From assembly GCA_020809705.1 (NCBI GenBank), contig CP085835.1, positions 4,092,001-4,156,000 on the forward strand: 64,000 bases of DNA, given 5' to 3'. Below the pieces are notes generated by a model. It saw only the letters and a list, made by a program, of their open reading frames with translations, did no database searches and was not told the DNA's origin. A program made the translations under genes and the position numbers. Each line of letters opens with the position of its first letter. The stretch's first letter is position 1. The stretch is from Calonectria ilicicola (Eukaryota > Ascomycota > Sordariomycetes > Hypocreales > Nectriaceae). Below, in pieces: positions 57,613-64,000 of the stretch.

Positions 57613-60600
57613 TTAAAGTAGAAAAAGCTGGAACTACTATAGTCAAAGGAAATAAGGGTAAAGATATTGGTGAAATTCTAAGACCTCCGGTCCTAGAGCC
57701 CTTTTTAGAAAAGGCTACCAATATAATCCCCTTCCTCACCCAAATAAAGGAATACTTCCACTTTTTCCTAATACAACTTACAACCCCTAAAGCCCAAGTA
57801 CTATACACCAAAACCCTCCTCTAAAAAGATATAGAAGTATAATTTAAACCTATTATAAGAGATTATCTAAAAAATAAGAATAATACTAATTAAAATAAAG
57901 AAACCTAAAAGATCTTTAAAGATTAAAAATATTTTAAAATTATTATTAAAAATAATTTTAGTATAATAGATATAGAATAATAAATTATAAACTAATTATA
58001 TAAACTTAAATAAACAAAATCCTATAGCCAGTATTCGGCCAAGTTTAAAAGGATTATAGCACAAATAGCCTAGGATAATAATATACTAATGGAACTCTAC
58101 TATAAAGACCTAAAGAGCAAAGTTAAGAATAAAATCTATAAGAAAGACTAATTAAAGAAACTCTTAGAATATATTAAAAGTATTATTAAAATTAATAAAA
58201 AACAATTTAACCAATGCAAAGAACACACCCAAAATAATAAAAACCTATATATCCTAAATAAAGGAAAAACCCAAAACAAGCAATAAAGCACTGTATATAA
58301 GACTCATTCAGGACCAATGGAACTTAACGCTACCTAGGGGTATAATAAAAGTAAGATTACCTATTTTAATTATAAAAAAAAAGGATATAAATCCTTTAAA
58401 TGCCGCTCCTTAAAAATAGGAAATTAGTTCAAACCTATACTAGAAGGACAAAAACAACTCAACATTATAAAAACTCAATAGACCCTAGTACCAAAAGGAA
58501 AAGAGAATACCACAGGAAAAGTTGTTTTTACTATTATTAAGAAATATAAACCAACTATTATAATTAAGTAATATATAAAAAACTATAAGTTACATAAAGT
58601 AAAACTCACTCCACAACAAGAAATCGATAAAGCTATCCGAAAAGTATAATCAACCTAATAAAAAGGCTAGTCCTACCTTCCCTACAAATAATTAAAACAA
58701 GCCAAGAAGATAAAAATCCCTATATCTATCCTAGATATATATACTAACAAAGCACCAATATAGTAGAATACCTATACTTATAACAAAAACAGAAATAGGA
58801 AATAGATAATAAGTATTAAAAGAATGACCTAATAAATTAAGGAACCCTTATAGAACAAAAACAAAGTCTTTCTACTTACACAAAGCAAATAACAACCAGG
58901 AAACCACAACCCCCAACCTATCTAATATAAAAAGAATAACCCTAAATTAAATACAGCATACAAAGAACATAAGAACATCTTATAAATAAGCTACTATAAT
59001 CACAACTACCTTTAGCATATAAAACAAAAGTAATATACAATATACTTCCCTATTAAGATAAAAGACATAATTATCCACCACACCTATAAAAGATACTTCA
59101 ACCAACACAAAATAATAGGAAGAAACCCCTACTACTAGTTCACTATATTAGAACCAGGTAAGCCTAAGTTCCCCAATTACAGCAAGCTACCCTAGAACAA
59201 ATATCAAGACCCCAAATACAATATCCATATAGTAAATAAAGTAATAGCCTAATATTAAATAAAACCAAAAAACAAACAAAGCCCCCTGTAGAAGAGCAAT
59301 AGAAGCAGCTAAAGTAACAACTCCTAGAATTATTAAAAGAACTCCCTAAAAAAGCTCTATACTCTACAACTAAAAAGCAACCCTAACAACAATTAAAAAT
59401 AAAAGTAAGAATTAAAAGAAAGTAATATAACACTATAATAGATAGCAAAGCTAAGCAAAACTACATAAATCCTCAAGTAATCAACAAACTTCAACTACCA
59501 TGGACAATAAAAATCAACCCATACAAAATCATCAATATAAAAGGAACACCCTTTGGATATAACAACGGTATTATAAACAAAAAGATTAATTATCTAAAAA
59601 TCTTTATTAAAGAAAAGAACCAAGGAATAACCTTCAATATTATTAATATCAAACAACACAACCTAGTTTTAAAGTACCCATAATTATACCAATACAACCC
59701 TAATATCTACTAGCGTACTAGCCAGGTATAAATACCTAAGGAGTATAATATAACTAGTAATATTTTTATAAAACACAATAAGAGATCTCGAACTCCTAGC
59801 CCTAACCAAGTAGGAGATATAAGTGAAGGAGAATCTTCACTACCTAAAGAAATAAAATATAAATATAAGAACAATTAAAAAAGGTAAAAACAACAAACAA
59901 TCACCTACTTTAGAACATAATTCCAATAAATTAATAAAAGCCTCAAAAAAATAAAGACTAAAGCAGAAACAAATAGACTACACAATATACCCCCATAATA
60001 CCAAATCTACAAAAAGCTCTTCATAGAAGAACTAAACACTAGACTATCTAAGTTTAGCCAATAGGATTATAAAATTGTCCTTAAAAATAAATCCAATACC
60101 TAGTTTTACCCTATTTATAATCTCAACTAAATTAAGCTTAATACCCTAAAGAAATACATCCAAGATATACTCAAAAAGAAATATATCTATATTTCAAACT
60201 CCAAAACTAATTACCCTATTATATTTATACCTAAGAAAAATAAAAAACTACACCTTATCATAAACTACTAATAGCTTAATAATATCACCATTAAAGATCG
60301 CACTCCACTACCATTAATTAATAAAATAAAAAATCACCTTTATAAAACTAATATCTTTACTACACTAAATCTTAAAGAAACATACAATCTTATTCATATT
60401 AAAGAAGAACATAAATAAAAAACCACTTTCCAAATTAAGTTTAAATTATTTAAATACCTAATTATACCTTTTGGACTTACAAATATACTAGTATCATTTT
60501 AGCAAATAATAACTAATATATTATAAGAACACTTAAACATCTTTATTATCTACTACCTAGATAATATCCTCATCTTCTCTAAAAACAAGAAAGAACATAA

Positions 60601-62880
60601 AGAACACATTCATAAGATCTTAAAAGCCCTCTAAGATACCAAACTCCTAATTAAACTAAAAAAAAGCAAGTTCTACACTCAAGAAGTAGAATTTCTAGAA
60701 CACATTATCAGCCCTAATAAAATTCATATGGACCTAAAGAAAGTTATTACAGTAAAGGATTGGAAGGAACCTACTAATATAAAGGAAGTATAAGCCTTCC
60801 TTGGATTTGCTAACTATTACTAAAGATTTATTAAAAGATTTAATAAAATTACCTTAAGCATAACAGAACTAATTAAAAAAGGAATTACCTTTCAATAAAG
60901 AAATAAAGCACAACAATCATTTAAAGCTATAAAAAATACTATTTTAGAAGAACCTATCCTTACAATATTTAACCCTAATAAACCTATAAAACTAGAAACC
61001 AATATATTAGACTTTATTCTAAGGGCCCAGATCGGACAATAAGATGAACAAGGAAACCTACATCCTATAGCATTCTACTTACATAAACTACACAGCCCTA
61101 AGCTAAACTACCCCATCTATAATAAAGAATTCCTTACTATTATCAATACTTTTAAAAAATTCTAATAATACCTTTTAAAAAACAACTATAAAATCATAAT
61201 ATACACCAACCATAAAAACATTACCTACTTCACAACTACTCAAAAACTTAGTAAAAGGTAACTATAATATACAAAATACCTATCCAAATTCAACTATTAA
61301 ATCATTCATATTAAAAAAACTAAAAACAACCATACCAATATAATCAGCCACTAACCCAACTATAACACAAAAAAACCAAAAACACAAGAAAAACTATTAA
61401 TCTACAACACTAATAAAGAACTAGAATAAGCCCCAATCAGTAGAATAATAATAGAAACAAAGAAAATAATCGCTATTATAAAAGTAAGAGGATTACTATA
61501 CACAACCAGAACCACTACTATAGAAATACTAATATAACAAGTGGAATAAAGCAATCCATTACTAAGAAAAATTAAAGAATATAATCTAGCACTTTTAAAA
61601 GAAAAAAAAACAGATTACCTATAAGTGCCAGAAGAATACCAAATAAAATTAATAAAAGACATTCACAAACACCCCTTATATAACCACAAAGATATTAATA
61701 AAACCCTTAAACAAATCAAATAGATATTCTCCTTTAATAAGATAAAAAAGAAAGTTAAACAAGTATATAAAAAATACAGCTTATATTAATACTTTAAAAA
61801 ACCAAAATATAAACTATATAGATTATTATAACCATCTCCTATTACATAATAACTATAGGATTTAATTATAATAAACTTTATTATTAACCTTCTTTTATCA
61901 ACAGACCCTACTATAGGAGTATATTATAATAGTATTTTTATTATTATTAATTACTTTATAAAAGTAATATATTACTTTCCTTATAATAAAGTAATAAAAG
62001 AGGAATAATTTACTTATTTTTTCTTTTAATATATAGTCATTATATACAGTCTACCAACCAAAATCATATCGGATAGAGAACAACTATTTACATCTAAGTT
62101 TTAGCAAAGCCTGATATCCTTAATGGGGTTAAACCATAAGCTAAGTATAGCCTTCTACCCCCAAATAGACAGATAAACCGAATGCCAAAACCAGGAAATT
62201 AAGCAATATCTACAATACTACATTAATTATAAATAAATCAATTAAATAGAAAAATTACCTATTATACAGCTAGTATATAATATATTTTACAATTATAATA
62301 TTAAAACAACACCAGCAAAAGCCAACTTTAACTTTACACTAAACGCTTACTAAGCCCTTTTAGAAGGTATAATTTAAGTAAAAGTTATAATTAAGTTAAA
62401 TAATTTAAGAAAATTATATAAAAAAATGAAGATAGAACTTAAGTTCGTCCATAACATAATAAAAAGACATTATAACCTAAAAAGGCTAAAGGGACTATCC
62501 TTCTTAAAGGGAGATATAGTCTACCTAGCAACAAAAAATCTTATAACAAAAAAACAAAACAAAAAAATCAACTTTACATAGATTAAACTATACCCTATTA
62601 AAAGAAAAATATTAAAAAACAACTATAAACTCAACCTCCCAGACAACATTAAAGTTCACCCTATCTTCCACATTTCACTACTAGAACCTAATAATAGCAT
62701 CCAAGTCAATATAGAATCTAACTACAAACTACAAATAGAAAATCCAGAAGATCAATAGGAAATCAAAAAAATCCTATAAAGGAAAGAAGAAAATAGGAAA
62801 TTCAAAATTAAATAAAAAAACTATAAAGAAATAACCTAAGAACCCGCCAAACACCTTATACATTGTTCAAAGATACTAGA
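57613..62880 (+). pseudogene. Gag-pol relic of the old element
   Basis: Aligns throughout with the young gag-pol on the plus strand: GGAAATAAGGGTAAAGATATTG for the gag GNKGKD region at 57648, the gag-pol junction at 59281, reverse transcriptase at about 60,200-60,600, RNase H at about 60,780-61,300, integrase at about 61,650-62,350, and a chromodomain remnant ending near 62,880. Dozens of stops come from C-to-T or G-to-A changes. It keeps the homopolymer lengths that the young copy lacks, which makes it the reference for those breaks. Confidence 0.9.
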
Positions 62881-63350
62881 AGTATTCCTCCAATAAACAA
62901 GAAAGAAGAATCAATATTAGTAATATATAATATTAATACTATCTCCAAAGGAGGGCCTTCCTCCATTACAATCTCAGCCTCCACTACCTCCACTACTCTA
63001 GCACCCCACTCTTCCAGATTATCCTCTAACTTCTCTAGGCACTCTAACTTGGCAAAAGCTATCATTATTTAAGACTAGATCTCCAAGACAACCTTTTAAG
63101 AAACCTCTAAAAAAGCATATAATAAGTTTAACTTACTTTATATTTCTAAATACTACTAATACAACTTTTTCTTTTCTTTAATAATATAGAGAACTACTAC
63201 TATTAATACACTAAACTAGCTAGATAAGGAACAATAAAAACATATACAAGCTATACTCTCTATACCTATACAATCACAACTTTTATAACTCTAAATACAC
63301 TTAGAACAATAAGTCAAACCTTTACCCACCACACAAAAAAGGCTAGCACT
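62856..63350 (-). pseudogene. Antisense zinc-cluster gene relic of the old element
   Basis: On the minus strand one frame, with RIP-type stops, reads GLTYCSKC, SYKSCDCIGIESIA near 63,240-63,330, then a charged helical region, then ECLEKLEDNLEEWGARVVEV and an end at 62856. This matches the order of the young antisense protein (CGECTRRGRTCDASEASLAA, coiled coil, acidic end) in the same position and orientation relative to pol. The first two cysteines are no longer clear. Confidence 0.5.
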
Positions 63351-63577
63351 CACATAATATATATAAGCTATAATAGATATTCTAAAAAAATTAATATAAT
63401 TAATAAGACCTTCAATTTTGCAATTCTTGTGAATAGAAGATACTTTTACTACCCTACCCAACATAATATCAGCATAATAAAATAATTATAAATTTAAATT
63501 TAAACAACACATACAAAAAAACCACCACAACCTATTATACTAGCCTTAAAGATAAGATTAACAAAAAGGAGATATTA

Positions 63578-63967
63578 TATTATAATCTATATTATACCTA
63601 AGGCAATCTAGAGTAGTAAAATGCTATACCCTATAAGAAACCAACTACCCTATAATTACATATAACCAATTAAATAAAGAGTAATAAGAATAATTATTAT
63701 AATAAGTACAAAAGGTATTACACCTAGCACATCAAGCATACCACATACACCAAAATAGGATAGTAATATATAAACAGATTAGATCCTACTATAAGGAACA
63801 GAACTAATCAGCTTTCAATATAACTTGGTTACCTCAATTGCAATTGACTATTACCTAATATAATACTCCTATTGCTCTATTTACCATAACGCGCCTAACC
63901 ATCCTACCAACAATAAACCCTTCGTTCTGATTGGTTCATCAAGTTGGGAATTAACCAGACCGTTACA
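63578..63967 (+). repeat. Old element, right LTR
   Basis: 390 bp, the same length as the left LTR. The terminal 150 bp (ATAACGCGCCTAACCATCC onward) are less mutated than the left LTR and nearly identical to the young LTR. Confidence 0.88.
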
Positions 63968-64000
63968 TTCAGTAACTTCTTGGTCTACTAAAATATAGGT
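63968..64000 (-). mobile_element. Continuation of the interrupted target element
   Basis: After the TTCAG duplication the minus-strand frame reads ILVDQEVTECL, joining smoothly with the frame at 50159 and so belonging to the same interrupted element. It runs off the window. Confidence 0.45.

Larger units (their letters stand above)
50160..63967 (+). mobile_element. Old Ty3/gypsy chromovirus, RIP-degraded, interrupted
   Basis: Flanked by the 5-bp target duplication TTCAG (50155-50159 and 63968-63972) and two 390-bp LTRs. The internal order on the plus strand is gag, protease, reverse transcriptase, RNase H, integrase and chromodomain, all still aligned with the young copy but saturated with TAA/TAG/TGA from C-to-T and G-to-A change. 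It is split by the nested element at 50706-57607 between gag codons equivalent to A-Q and L-K-A-E-K. Incompetent by itself. Confidence 0.92.

Noticed and set aside
48972..64000. CRISPR-like or centromere-like array
   Set aside because: The only short tandem arrays are simple 8- and 12-bp repeats without spacers. The rest is explained by nested retrotransposons.

Overview
The window looks like nuclear DNA of a filamentous ascomycete (Pezizomycotina). It has short 45-60 bp GT-AG introns, fungal P450s, a Zn2Cys6 regulator, NACHT/WD40, NACHT/ankyrin and HET proteins, and an AT-rich transposon whose C-to-T / G-to-A changes resemble repeat-induced point mutation (RIP). No species can be named. Coordinates for spliced genes come from splice sites read by eye.

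Region 1 (about 1-3.2 kb) holds decayed material: a diverged duplicated block, a broken BTB/POZ gene and a broken hypothetical gene. Region 2 (3.7-12.8 kb) is a compact terpenoid cluster that I consider abscisic-acid related. It contains an alpha-ionylideneethane synthase (ABA3 family), a five-exon P450 divergent from it, a four-exon aldehyde dehydrogenase and a six-exon P450. I found no SDR of the ABA4 type. A Zn2Cys6 regulator lies 3.5 kb further on (16.3 kb). The half-site TCCGA/TCGGA recurs in the three cluster promoters, including two 13-bp palindromes in the divergent one.

Region 3 (18.3-25 kb) has a secreted GH28 pectinase, dispersed repeats, a broken hypothetical gene and a kinase-like gene. 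Region 4 (26.6-49 kb) is an NLR/HET-type neighbourhood. It has a NACHT-WD40 gene with two nonsense codons and two frameshifts, a heavily broken HET-domain gene, a small glycine-zipper protein, a C2H2-like gene, two small candidate genes that need splicing or lack a start Met to be seen, and an intact 2,191-residue NACHT-ankyrin protein.

Region 5 (49.3-64 kb) is transposon DNA. A RIP-degraded Ty3/gypsy chromovirus (50160-63967, TSD TTCAG) sits in another element's coding sequence. A young relative on the opposite strand (50706-57607, equal 395-bp LTRs, TSD ATAAC) is nested in its gag. The young copy carries an antisense gene for a Zn2Cys6 plus coiled-coil protein, and a decayed counterpart is still readable at the matching place in the old copy. 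Four pol frame breaks in the young copy are all single-base losses in homopolymers when checked against the old copy, which points to sequencing error or very recent decay.
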